A stretch of 64,000 bases of DNA from Bergeyella zoohelcum ATCC 43767 (GTDB lineage: Bacteria; Bacteroidota; Bacteroidia; Flavobacteriales; Weeksellaceae), in NCBI RefSeq assembly GCF_000301075.1, contig NZ_JH932293.1, positions 765,588-829,587 on the forward strand. Direction: 5' to 3'. Positions 52,404 through 60,340 of this stretch are shown here, in pieces. Below the pieces are notes generated by a model. That model had not been told where the DNA came from and did not search any database. It worked only from the letters and a program-made list of their open reading frames with translations. Every line of letters begins with the position of its first letter. Position 1 is the stretch's first letter. The position numbers were made by a program, and so were the translations under genes.

Positions 52404-52424
52404 ATTTGTAAAAAAAAATTATCC

Positions 52425-53567
52425 ATGCATAAAATATATTTGGACAATGCAGCTACTACACCGCTTACGGATGAAGTGATTGCTGCGATGGTAGATTCCA
52501 TGAAAACTTTTGGGAACCCTTCTTCTACCCATAGTTTTGGGCAAGAAGCAAAGACGCTTATAGAAAATGTTCGTAGGCTCATTGCAGAAGCATTAAAAGT
52601 ATCACCAGGGGAAATTATTTTCACCTCCTGTGGCACGGAGAGTAATAATATGATTATCAAATCTTGTGTGAGGAATTTAGGGGTGGAAAGAATCATTACC
52701 TCTCCGATGGAGCATAAATGCGTAGCAGAGACTATACAAGAGATGAAGAACAAAGATAAGGTAGAAGTGGTTTATCTTCGTCCAGATAAAAATGGAGATA
52801 TTCCTTTGGATAAATTAGAGGAGGTGCTAAAGTCTTCGGACAAAAAAACTTTGGTCTCTCTGATGCATGCCAATAATGAAATAGGAAATCTTTTAGACAT
52901 TGAGAAAGTGGCTGAGATTTGTCGCGAAAATGGAGCGTTGTTCCACTCTGATACGGTACAGACGGTGGCACATCTGGATTTAGATTTTTCTAAAATTCCT
53001 CTAGATTTCGCCTCTTGCTCTGCACATAAGTTTCATGGGCCTAAAGGAGCTGGCTTTGCATTTATCCGTAAATCATCAGGACTAAAACCTTTGATTACTG
53101 GAGGAGGACAGGAAAGAAGCTTAAGAGCAGGAACAGAAAATGTTTCAGGGATAGTAGGAATGGGAAAGGCTTTGGAAAGAGGATTAGAAAAAATGAAGGA
53201 GTATGTGGCACATATTCAGGAGATTAAGAGGTATGCTATCGATGAAATAAAAGCAGCAATCCCGAATGTTCAGTTCAATGGGCATAGTGCGGATATGGAG
53301 AAAAGTCTTTATACATTGGTAAATCTGAGATTACCATTTTTTGAACCAATGATTGGTATGAAGCTGGATATGAAAGGGATCGCAGTATCTCAAGGTTCGG
53401 CGTGTTCCTCAGGGGCATCTAAGCCGTCTATGGTAATGATGATGCTTTTAGATGATGAAGAAATGAAAACCACTACCCCCCTAAGGATCTCCTTTTCGCA
53501 TAGTACCACAAAGGCAGATATTGATGCACTAGTAGTAGCACTCAAGGAAATAGCGGCGGGGCGTTAA
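52425..53567 (+). CDS. Cysteine desulfurase (NifS/IscS type)
   Basis: A protein of 380 residues, pyridoxal-phosphate aminotransferase class V. It starts IYLDNAATTPLTDEVI, the PLP Lys is in SAHKFHGPKGAGF, and the active-site Cys lies in SQGSACSSGASKPS, as in the IscS/NifS group. HANNEIGN and RAGTENVSGIVGMGKAL are also typical. It takes sulfur from cysteine for Fe-S cluster or thionucleoside synthesis. It follows the DPA genes by 21 bp, perhaps co-transcribed, though the functions look unrelated. No iscU or suf genes are adjacent. Confidence 0.92.
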   Translation: MHKIYLDNAATTPLTDEVIAAMVDSMKTFGNPSSTHSFGQEAKTLIENVRRLIAEALKVSPGEIIFTSCGTESNNMIIKSCVRNLGVERIITSPMEHKCVAETIQEMKNKDKVEVVYLRPDKNGDIPLDKLEEVLKSSDKKTLVSLMHANNEIGNLLDIEKVAEICRENGALFHSDTVQTVAHLDLDFSKIPLDFASCSAHKFHGPKGAGFAFIRKSSGLKPLITGGGQERSLRAGTENVSGIVGMGKALERGLEKMKEYVAHIQEIKRYAIDEIKAAIPNVQFNGHSADMEKSLYTLVNLRLPFFEPMIGMKLDMKGIAVSQGSACSSGASKPSMVMMMLLDDEEMKTTTPLRISFSHSTTKADIDALVVALKEIAAGR

Positions 53568-53655
53568 TCATTATTTTGAATTACAAAAAAAGATATTCAG
53601 GTTTCATCTATGATAATGATAGATGGGATATAGAGAATGAATAGAATAATAATCG

Positions 53656-53663
53656 TATCTTTG
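53656..53663 (+). promoter_or_regulatory. -7 box of trxA
   Basis: TATCTTTG matches TAnnTTTG and ends 20 bp before the trxA ATG. No clear TTG element was seen at the normal distance upstream. Confidence 0.5.
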
Positions 53664-53683
53664 GATACACAAAAAATATAAAA

Positions 53684-54001
53684 ATGGCATTAGAAATTAC
53701 AGACAATTCATTTAAAGATGTAGTATTGGCTTCAGATAAGCCAGTTTTGGTAGATTTTTGGGCAACATGGTGTGGACCATGCCGTATGTTAGCTCCTGTA
53801 GTAGAAGAGTTAGCAAATGATTTTGAAGGAAAAGCGGTAGTAGGAAAAGTGGATGTAGATAATAATCAGCAAGTATCTGTGGATTATGGTATCCGTAATA
53901 TTCCTACGGTTTTGATTTTCAAAAACGGTGAGGTGGTAGATAAAGTAGTGGGAGTAGCTTCTAAGGAAGTACTTGCTGAAAAATTAAACGCTCATTTGTA
54001 A
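53684..54001 (+). CDS. trxA: Thioredoxin
   Basis: A protein of 105 residues, standard size. The redox motif is WATWCGPCRML with Cys30 and Cys33, followed by the cis-Pro loop IRNIPTVLIFKNGEVV and a final GVASKEVLAEKLNAHL helix. It is cytosolic with no signal peptide and reduces protein disulfides. It is monocistronic, with its own promoter box and terminator. Confidence 0.97.
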   Translation: MALEITDNSFKDVVLASDKPVLVDFWATWCGPCRMLAPVVEELANDFEGKAVVGKVDVDNNQQVSVDYGIRNIPTVLIFKNGEVVDKVVGVASKEVLAEKLNAHL

Positions 54002-54024
54002 GAAAAAAAATCATACTGATTATC

Positions 54025-54056
54025 AATGTCTTCCATTTTGGAAGGCATTTTTTTTA
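54025..54056 (+). terminator. Terminator after trxA
   Basis: AATGTCTTCC pairs with GGAAGGCATT (one T-G pair) around a 5-base loop, followed by eight T residues. Confidence 0.75.
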
Positions 54057-54074
54057 ATTTTTTTTGTCAAAAAA

Positions 54075-54105
54075 TTTGCAGATTAAGAAAAAACGCTTAA
54101 TTTTG
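54075..54105 (+). promoter_or_regulatory. Promoter of the tRNA-Asp pair
   Basis: TTTG at 54075-54078 and TAATTTTG at 54098-54105 with 19 bp between, 34 bp before the first tRNA. Confidence 0.7.
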
Positions 54106-54139
54106 CACTCACGAAAAGCGAAGAAGTTTTTTTAAGTTA

Positions 54140-54213
54140 GATCCGGTAGTTCAGTTGGTTAGAATGCCGCCCTGTCACGGCGGAGGTCGCGGGTTCGAGT
54201 CCCGTCCGGATCG
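54140..54213 (+). tRNA. tRNA-Asp (anticodon GUC), copy 1
   Basis: GATCCGG pairs with CCGGATC; the anticodon stem CCGCC/GGCGG closes CTGTCAC, giving GUC. The T arm is CGGGTTCGAGTCCCG and the discriminator is G. Confidence 0.96.
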
Positions 54214-54246
54214 CAAAAGATTTACAATTTTATCTTAGAAAAAATT

Positions 54247-54320
54247 GATCCGGTAGTTCAGTTGGTTAGAATGCCGCCCTGTCACGGCGGAGGTCGCGGG
54301 TTCGAGTCCCGTCCGGATCG
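54247..54320 (+). tRNA. tRNA-Asp (anticodon GUC), copy 2
   Basis: Identical in sequence to the copy at 54140, offset by 107 bp. The 33-bp spacer between the copies does not repeat. Both are read from the promoter at 54075. Confidence 0.96.
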
Positions 54321-54322
54321 CG

Positions 54323-54358
54323 AAAAAGCCACAAGCGAAAGTTTGTGGCTTTTTTTAT
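54323..54358 (+). terminator. Terminator after the tRNA-Asp pair
   Basis: AAAAAGCCACAA pairs with TTGTGGCTTTTT around an 8-base loop and continues into T residues. Confidence 0.85.
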
Positions 54359-54614
54359 TTCCTTAAATCACTATATGACTTTTGCTATTATTTTGGATGT
54401 TTGAACCAAGTACAAGAGGGGGTAGTAATTAGAATATTATAAGCTTATCCATAGTACACTATTTATAGTCTCTAAAAATGGAAAAAATGGAGAATTAAAT
54501 AAGCAAATGTTTTGGATACTTCGTCAAAGTGTTTTGAAAGCTCTAAAAATCAGAGAATTTAAACAAAATAAAAGGTGTTAAGGTGAGTTCTCTTTTAAGT
54601 TAGGCGATACCAAT

Positions 54615-54652
54615 AAAAATTCCCTATCTTTAATTAGATGGGGAATTTTTAA
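54615..54652 (-). terminator. Terminator of the cupin-GNAT gene
   Basis: AAAAATTCCCTATCT pairs with AGATGGGGAATTTTT around a short loop, with one mismatch. It lies just beyond the minus-strand stop codon. The remaining gap 54359-54614 shows no gene or other feature. Confidence 0.7.
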
Positions 54653-54655
54653 TAT

Positions 54656-55555
54656 TTACTTTTGGTAAACCAATCTTTTATATTTACCTCCTGCTAAATT
54701 TTGGGTATTTTTAAAAACAAATCCTGCTCTTAGGTAGAGGGCTTCTGCTTTTGGATTATTTTCATCTACTAAAAGGGTGGCTGGAGGTAAAGCATTTTCT
54801 TGGGTGTACTTTACAAGGAAATTTAATAGCTTTAGTCCAATCCCTTTTCCTTGGTGTTGAGGGCTTACGCTCAGTGTATCCAGATAAGTTTCTCCTTCAC
54901 TGGTTTCATCTTCTATAGCGATGGAGGTTTTGGAGTATTTTTGGGCGTATTCTAATACGGGTTGCCTTAATTTCTGGAGGTTTTTTCCATCATAAAATAC
55001 TAGGGAACCTATTACCTGCCCATCCTCTTCATAAACGAATGTATTTTGATAAGAATATTGATTGTATGTTTGTGTAAAGAGGTTTTTTAGGAAGGAAATC
55101 GCCTCGTGAGCATCTTCTTTGCCAATGAGTTTGTAAACGATGTCTTCCATTGCCTGAAACATAAGTGGTGCTACGGAATCTGCATCCTGAGGAGTGGCTT
55201 TACGGATGTTCTGTGAGCTTTCTGCTATTTTCTGTACGCGTTGCACGGAATCATTTTTATTTAAAGTTAGTCGGATGATGGAGTTTTCATGTGCTTTTAA
55301 ATCATGTGGAACATGAGGAGCTAAAGCGATGAGGTCTCCTGGTTTTAATTCTAAAGTTTTTCCCTCTACACCAAAGGCAATCTGTCCTTCGATGATGTGA
55401 ACTACGATGGGAAATTGCGTTTTGTGTTCTTTCATTATGGTGTTTTTGTGCATTGCGATTCGGATTTCTTTGCTAAAATCAGTATCTATGAGCACTTGAA
55501 TCACAGGTCGAGCTTCATTAAATTCTAAATTAGAATAGATATTTTCTGTGTACAT
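54656..55555 (-). CDS. Fusion of a cupin sensor domain and a GNAT acetyltransferase
   Basis: A protein of 299 residues in two parts. Residues 1-115 are a small cupin barrel (IRIAMHKNTIMKEHKTQFPIVVHIIEGQIAFGVEGKTLELKPGDLIAL with APHVPHDLKAHE), whose His residues could bind a metal. Residues 117-299 are a GNAT domain with IRKATPQDADSVAPLMFQAM, LDTLSVSPQHQGKGIGLKLLNFL (acetyl-CoA loop Q/GxGxG) and NPKAEALYLRAGFVF. Each half is complete, so this is a true fusion. The acceptor is unknown; the cupin may sense or bind the substrate. It stands alone between convergent and divergent neighbours. Confidence 0.85.
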   Translation of the reverse strand: MYTENIYSNLEFNEARPVIQVLIDTDFSKEIRIAMHKNTIMKEHKTQFPIVVHIIEGQIAFGVEGKTLELKPGDLIALAPHVPHDLKAHENSIIRLTLNKNDSVQRVQKIAESSQNIRKATPQDADSVAPLMFQAMEDIVYKLIGKEDAHEAISFLKNLFTQTYNQYSYQNTFVYEEDGQVIGSLVFYDGKNLQKLRQPVLEYAQKYSKTSIAIEDETSEGETYLDTLSVSPQHQGKGIGLKLLNFLVKYTQENALPPATLLVDENNPKAEALYLRAGFVFKNTQNLAGGKYKRLVYQK

Positions 55556-55591
55556 AAGATGTCTTTTTATATGATTGTAAATGATAGTATT

Positions 55592-56245
55592 TTATTTTAA
55601 AAAAGTAGAAATGAGAATGAGTATCATCAGTACAATAATGATGAGGATTTTCACTACGCCTGTATTGTCTAAGGTAAAACCACGAGATTGTTTTTCAAAA
55701 GAATGGTCATTCATTTTTTCTGTTTCTGTGGCTTCGTTTTCTAGCGTTATTTCTGGTGCTTCCCCTTCATGAATGGTAATTCCTTTTACCACGGTTTGTC
55801 TGGTGATTGCATTTTGAGCTTGAAGGATGACTTGGAATTTTCCCTCTTTAAATCCTGTGATTTTAAATGCTTTTTCACCATAGGGCGTCATAAGTCCAAA
55901 AGGGAAAATTTTTACTACATCAGCATTTTGGGTAATCCATTTTAGGGTGATTTCTTCTCCTTTTTTTATAAATGTTTTATTGGCTTCAAAAGTTTTGATG
56001 TAAGGCGGAAGAGTAGATTTAAAAGACTTTTGAGATGCTTGGAGGTTGGCTCTGTATTTTTTTCTTTTATCTGTATCTATGAGTATTTCATAGGCCTCTT
56101 GTAGTTCACGAAAACGAGCTTCAAAAAAAGGGTCATTATGATTTTTATCGGGATGATACTTTAGTGAAAGTTTTCTGTATGCTTTCTTAATTTCTTCATC
56201 CGAAGCATGTTCATCTACACCCAGAAAGTAAAAATAATTTTTCAT
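55592..56245 (-). CDS. J-domain protein with C-terminal membrane anchor
   Basis: A protein of 217 residues. Residues 3-65 are a J domain (NYFYFLGVDEHASDEEIKKAYRKLSLKYHPDKNHNDP) with an intact HPD motif that should stimulate DnaK. A middle domain of about 90 residues (FIKKGEEITLKWITQNADVVKIFPFGLM) looks like an immunoglobulin-like beta fold. The C-terminus ILIIIVLMILILISTFL is one transmembrane helix, leaving both upper domains on the cytosolic side if tail-anchored. It lacks the G/F and zinc-finger regions of DnaJ. It lies downstream of dnaN on the same strand. Confidence 0.85.
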   Translation of the reverse strand: MKNYFYFLGVDEHASDEEIKKAYRKLSLKYHPDKNHNDPFFEARFRELQEAYEILIDTDKRKKYRANLQASQKSFKSTLPPYIKTFEANKTFIKKGEEITLKWITQNADVVKIFPFGLMTPYGEKAFKITGFKEGKFQVILQAQNAITRQTVVKGITIHEGEAPEITLENEATETEKMNDHSFEKQSRGFTLDNTGVVKILIIIVLMILILISTFLK

Positions 56246-56271
56246 GGTTTCAGAGACATTAATAATGGAAT

Positions 56272-56300
56272 AAAAAACCCGAGGAAAACTCGGGCTTTTA
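56272..56300 (-). terminator. Terminator after dnaN
   Basis: CCCGAG pairs with CTCGGG around a 5-base loop, extended by A/T pairs. On the minus strand it ends in T residues, 18 bp beyond the dnaN stop. Confidence 0.7.
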
Positions 56301-56317
56301 ATGATATTCAGATGGAT

Positions 56318-57445
56318 TTATATTCCAATCACTGGCATGGAAAGCATTAAAAGATGTTCGTTTTCTTCTAGACCATCTACAGGCTCTATAATTCCTGGTC
56401 TATTGGACTGTGACATTCTCAATACGATGTCTTCAGAACGAAGCACTGCAAGCATTTCGGTTAAAAATTTAGAGCTAAACCCGATGTTAATATCTTCTCC
56501 ATTGTAGTCACACGGGATTTGCATATCTGCTTTATTTGCATATTCGGTATCTTCTGCATGAAGGTGCAATATGTTTCCTGAAAGCTTAAACCTTACCTGA
56601 TTGGTAGATTTATTAGACATAATAGAGGCTCTTTTGATGGAACTCAAAAGGAGGTTTCTATTAATGGTTAATACATTAGGGTTTTCTTTTGGGATTACTG
56701 CGGAGTAATTAGGATATTTTAAATCAATTAATCTACAAATCCAGATATGGTTTCCGAAAGTGAATTTCGCCATATTTTGGTTAAACTCTATTTTTACTTC
56801 TTCATCAGAGCTAGAAAGGATGTTTTTAAATATGTTCAAAGGTTTCTTTGGCATAATAAAATCCATCGGTTCCCCCGTGATATCGGTTCTTTTGTACACC
56901 ACCAAACGGTGCGAATCCGTTGCTACGAAATTGGTTTCCGTTTCTCCAATTTGGAAAAGCATCCCTGTCATTACAGGTCTTAATGAGTCATTAGAGGTAG
57001 CAAAAAGCGTATTTACCAACGCTTCAGAAAGTGCATCTGAAGGCATAGTGATTTGCTGAGCGGCTTCAAAATCAGGTATAGAAGGATATTCATCTGCATT
57101 ATCTAGTGCCACCAAGAAATTATCTTTCTCATCTAAAATTTCTAATACCTGCCCAGTTCCCTCTTCATTGTCCTTTACGATGAGCGTAAGTGGCTGCTCT
57201 CCATAAGTTTTAATGAAGTCTTGGAATAGTTTAGAAGGTACTGCTATTTTTCCTTGGTCTTCTGATTTTACTACGATAGAAGTTATTAATGTGGTCTCTC
57301 CATCAGAAGCCGTAATACGCAATTGTTCGCCCTCTAATTCAAAAAGGTAATTTTCTAAAATAGGTCTCGATTGGGAACCAGATATTACACCGCCCACAGT
57401 TTGAAGTGCTTTTTGCAGCTCACCACTGGATACAATAAACTTCAT
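56318..57445 (-). CDS. dnaN: DNA polymerase III beta subunit (sliding clamp)
   Basis: A protein of 375 residues, normal for DnaN, with three similar clamp domains: MKFIVSSGELQKALQTVGGVI, then AQQITMPSDALSEALVNTLFATSNDSLRPVMTGMLF and FKNILSSSDEEVKIEFNQNMAKFTFGNHIWICRLIDLKYPNY, ending in EENEHLLMLSMPVI. It encircles DNA and tethers the replicase. It is not next to dnaA or an origin, as is common in Bacteroidota. A CAAATATA box at 57465-57472 (TATATTTG on the minus strand) is the likely promoter. Confidence 0.97.
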   Translation of the reverse strand: MKFIVSSGELQKALQTVGGVISGSQSRPILENYLFELEGEQLRITASDGETTLITSIVVKSEDQGKIAVPSKLFQDFIKTYGEQPLTLIVKDNEEGTGQVLEILDEKDNFLVALDNADEYPSIPDFEAAQQITMPSDALSEALVNTLFATSNDSLRPVMTGMLFQIGETETNFVATDSHRLVVYKRTDITGEPMDFIMPKKPLNIFKNILSSSDEEVKIEFNQNMAKFTFGNHIWICRLIDLKYPNYSAVIPKENPNVLTINRNLLLSSIKRASIMSNKSTNQVRFKLSGNILHLHAEDTEYANKADMQIPCDYNGEDINIGFSSKFLTEMLAVLRSEDIVLRMSQSNRPGIIEPVDGLEENEHLLMLSMPVIGI

Positions 57446-57535
57446 AATATAAAGATAATTTACGCAAATATAATAATTATTGATGAGAATAAATAATAAA
57501 AAATATTTTTTACTTTTGAAAGAGAAATAAAAACT

Positions 57536-57898
57536 ATGAAAAAACCATCTTTAGTTCATAGCTTTCGTGTAGCATTTAGGGGGATTTTTTATGTTCTTCG
57601 TAGGGAAAGAAATTTTCAGATTCATAGCTTTGCATTGGTGGTGAATGGGGGGCTCATTTACTATTTTCCCATGAGTACTATGGAGATAGGTGTTATTTTG
57701 TTTTGTTGCGGACTGGTACTGGCATTAGAGCTGATGAATACCTCTATAGAAGCAATCTGTGATTATATTCATCCGAATTTTGATGCTAAAATTGGTGTCA
57801 TCAAGGATATGAGTGCAGGAGCGGTACTTTTGGCTACGCTTTTCTCCATTGTTATTGGTGTGCTTATTTATTTGCCATATATTAATGATGTGTTTTAG
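57536..57898 (+). CDS. dgkA: Diacylglycerol kinase / undecaprenol kinase family protein
   Basis: A protein of 120 residues with three hydrophobic segments, the DgkA size. Family residues are seen in VAFRGIFYVLRRERNFQIHSFAL, the catalytic and metal-binding ELMNTSIEAICDYIHP and VIKDMSAGAVLLATLFSIVIG. It phosphorylates diacylglycerol or undecaprenol at the inner membrane. In Gram-negatives the former is standard, but some Bacteroidota members are undecaprenol kinases. A TACTTTTG box at 57511-57518 precedes it. It is divergent from dnaN. Confidence 0.92.
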   Translation: MKKPSLVHSFRVAFRGIFYVLRRERNFQIHSFALVVNGGLIYYFPMSTMEIGVILFCCGLVLALELMNTSIEAICDYIHPNFDAKIGVIKDMSAGAVLLATLFSIVIGVLIYLPYINDVF

Positions 57899-57970
57899 AT
57901 AGAATAACCCTTGATTGATTATTCAAAAAAAGCTGCCCGGGAAGGACAGCTTTATGGTATGACCAATGTG

Positions 57971-58594
57971 TTAAAAAAATCTCCAATAGTTTTCCTCGTA
58001 TGATTTTGTAAACTCTTTCATGCATTTGGATGAAGTAATCTTTACATTTACAGATTTTATGCCTTTTGTTTTGCTAAAAGGAAATTGCGGAGTAGGCATG
58101 GTGGAGTTTTTCACTTCGCCATCAAAATAAGTAGTTTTCCATTGGAAGTGGAAATTGGTATTCAATTCATTAGGGTAAAAATTAACCGTGGTATCCGAGG
58201 TTTTTACTTCAGTATAGTTGTAAGTGGTGATATCACAGTTTTCTTTATTGCTAGAAGAATTATTATTAGTCACATTAGCTGAAGCTGTAGAACCGATGTC
58301 TATGCTTTTAGAGCATTGGGCTATGCCATCTGAAGTGAGTACCGTAGCAGAGATGATTTGTCTCCCAGAAGTACCTGCTTTAAGCTGAATAGCACTTTTT
58401 TTCGTGTCTGAAACAATGGCTGCATTTCCTCCAATGGTTACCCAAAGATGACAGTCAGTACATTGTCCAGTTGCTTTGGTAACCGTGTAAGTTTCTTCCA
58501 CATTGGGCTGAATGGAAGATTTTCCCTCAATAGTACATTGAGAATAAGCCAAATGTGCCATTGTAATGGCAAAAAATAATCCTAATTTTTTCAT
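57971..58594 (-). CDS. Exported protein with Ig/PKD-like domain, unknown function
   Basis: A protein of 207 residues with a signal peptide (MKKLGLFFAITMAHLAYS). The N-terminal half (CTIEGKSSIQPNVEETYTV, CTDCHLWVTIGGNAAIVS, RQIISATVLTSDGIAQCSKSIDIG) resembles PKD-like beta domains found in Bacteroidota surface proteins. The second half is separated by an Asn/Ser-rich linker (NVTNNNSSSNKENC). Seven Cys are present, so disulfides are likely. There is no type IX sorting tail or lipobox. It is not recognised as a named family. It follows the carboxylase gene by about 19 bp on the same strand. Confidence 0.65.
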   Translation of the reverse strand: MKKLGLFFAITMAHLAYSQCTIEGKSSIQPNVEETYTVTKATGQCTDCHLWVTIGGNAAIVSDTKKSAIQLKAGTSGRQIISATVLTSDGIAQCSKSIDIGSTASANVTNNNSSSNKENCDITTYNYTEVKTSDTTVNFYPNELNTNFHFQWKTTYFDGEVKNSTMPTPQFPFSKTKGIKSVNVKITSSKCMKEFTKSYEENYWRFF

Positions 58595-58613
58595 ATTGAA
58601 TTGGGTTTAATAG

Positions 58614-60242
58614 TTATACCTGAATCACACCTAAATTAAACTTCTCGGTAATAGGAGCATGATTTGCCGCTTCTATTCCCATGGAAATCCATTTTCTGGT
58701 GTCCTCTGGATGGATGATGGCATCCGTCCAAAGTCTTGCTGCCGAGTAGGTGGCTTCGGTTTGTTTTTGATATTTCTTGGAAATGGTATCTAAGATTTCC
58801 TGATGCTCTTCTTCAGAAATTTCCTTTCCTTGTTTTCTGAGTGTAGCTTCTTGGATTTGTGCCAAAACTTTTGCGGCTTGAGCTCCTCCCATTACTGCCA
58901 ATTCTGCCCATGGCCATGCCACGATGAGTCTCGGGTCATAGGCCTTTCCACACATGGCATAGTTTCCTGCCCCGAAAGAATTTCCTGTAATCACTGTAAA
59001 TTTGGGTACTACCGAATTGGATACGGCATTCACCATCTTTGCACCGTCTTTGATGATGCCTCCGTGTTCAGATTTAGAGCCTACCATGAATCCTGTAACA
59101 TCTTGTAAAAAGAGCAGTGGAATTTTTCTTTGGTTACAATTAGCGATGAATCGGGTGGCTTTATCCGCAGAATCCGAGTAGATGACCCCTCCGAATTGCA
59201 TTTCTCCTTTTCCGCTTTTTACCATTTTTCTTTGGTTGGCCACGATGCCTACACTCCAGCCGTCTATCCTTGCCGTAGCACAAATGATGGTTTTTCCATA
59301 GTCGGGCTTATATTCTTCGAATTCAGAATTATCTACCAAGCATTTGATGATTTCATAAGTGTCATACTGCTCTGCTCTTGAAATAGGCATAATTCCAAAA
59401 ATATCTGAAGGGTTTACTGCGGGAGGGCGACTTTCAATGCGGTCAAAACCTGCTTTTTCATAATCGCCTATAGAACGCATGATGGTTTTTATTCGGTCTA
59501 GAGCGTCTTTATCATCTTTGGCTTTGTAGTCTGTAACGCCCGAAATAGAGCAGTGGGTAGTAGCACCTCCCAAAGTTTCATTGTCTATACTTTCGCCAAT
59601 AGCAGCTTTTACTAAATAACTTCCTGCTAGGAAAATAGAGCCCGTTTTATCCACAATCATGGCTTCATCGCTCATAATGGGCAGGTAAGCACCTCCTGCT
59701 ACGCAACTTCCCATTACAGCAGAAATTTGTATGATGCCCATGGAACTCATTTTGGCATTGTTTCTAAAGATTCTTCCGAAATGCTCTTTATCTGGAAAAA
59801 TTTCATCTTGCATAGGGAGATAAACACCCGCCGAATCTACTAAGTAGATGATAGGTAAACGGTTTTCCATCGCAATTTCTTGGGCTCTTAGATTTTTCTT
59901 TCCCGTGATTGGGAACCACGCACCTGCCTTTACTGAAGCATCATTGGCCACTACGATGCATTGTTTTCCAGAGATATATCCCATGACTACTACCACACCA
60001 CCAGAAGGGCATCCGCCGTGTTCTTCGTACATTTCATACCCTGCAAAACCGCCTATTTCTATAGATGGTGCTTTGCTATCTAGGAGGTATTCTATTCTTT
60101 CCCTAGCGGTCATTTTTCCTTCTTGACGAAGTTTTTCGAGGCGTTTTTCTCCTCCCCCTTTTTTTATTTTGCTAAAAATCCCGTTGATTTCCGATAGTTT
60201 TAATCGGTTGGCGTCTTCTCTCTTATTGAATTCTAAATCCAT
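58614..60242 (-). CDS. Acyl-CoA carboxylase carboxyltransferase (beta) subunit
   Basis: A protein of 542 residues of the biotin-dependent carboxyltransferase family, as in propionyl- or methylcrotonyl-CoA carboxylase. It shows GGFAGYEMYEEHGGCPSGGVVVVMGYISGKQC, AVMGSCVAGGAYLPIMSDEAMIV, GGATTHCSISGVTDY and FLQDVTGFMVGSKSEHGGIIKDGAKMV with GNSFGAGNYAMCGKAYDP. These features favour methylcrotonyl-type beta subunits, used in leucine breakdown. The biotin carboxylase alpha subunit is not in the window, so substrate assignment stays open. It is the first gene of a possible pair with the exported protein. Confidence 0.9.
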   Translation of the reverse strand: MDLEFNKREDANRLKLSEINGIFSKIKKGGGEKRLEKLRQEGKMTARERIEYLLDSKAPSIEIGGFAGYEMYEEHGGCPSGGVVVVMGYISGKQCIVVANDASVKAGAWFPITGKKNLRAQEIAMENRLPIIYLVDSAGVYLPMQDEIFPDKEHFGRIFRNNAKMSSMGIIQISAVMGSCVAGGAYLPIMSDEAMIVDKTGSIFLAGSYLVKAAIGESIDNETLGGATTHCSISGVTDYKAKDDKDALDRIKTIMRSIGDYEKAGFDRIESRPPAVNPSDIFGIMPISRAEQYDTYEIIKCLVDNSEFEEYKPDYGKTIICATARIDGWSVGIVANQRKMVKSGKGEMQFGGVIYSDSADKATRFIANCNQRKIPLLFLQDVTGFMVGSKSEHGGIIKDGAKMVNAVSNSVVPKFTVITGNSFGAGNYAMCGKAYDPRLIVAWPWAELAVMGGAQAAKVLAQIQEATLRKQGKEISEEEHQEILDTISKKYQKQTEATYSAARLWTDAIIHPEDTRKWISMGIEAANHAPITEKFNLGVIQV

Positions 60243-60340
60243 ATTCTTCCTGAAAAATTACGCAATAAAGATAAGGTTTTTCAGTTACATAGGAAAATGT
60301 GTGTAAGGATATGCTCAATTTGCAAGTATAATCCCTTTCA

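Noticed and set aside
54140..54320. Duplicate tRNA-Asp as an attachment site duplication
   Set aside because: Both copies are complete, share one promoter and terminator, and are 107 bp apart with no inserted element; this is ordinary tandem tRNA duplication.
57446..57535. Origin of replication near dnaN
   Set aside because: There is no dnaA, no cluster of DnaA boxes and only 90 bp between dnaN and dgkA.
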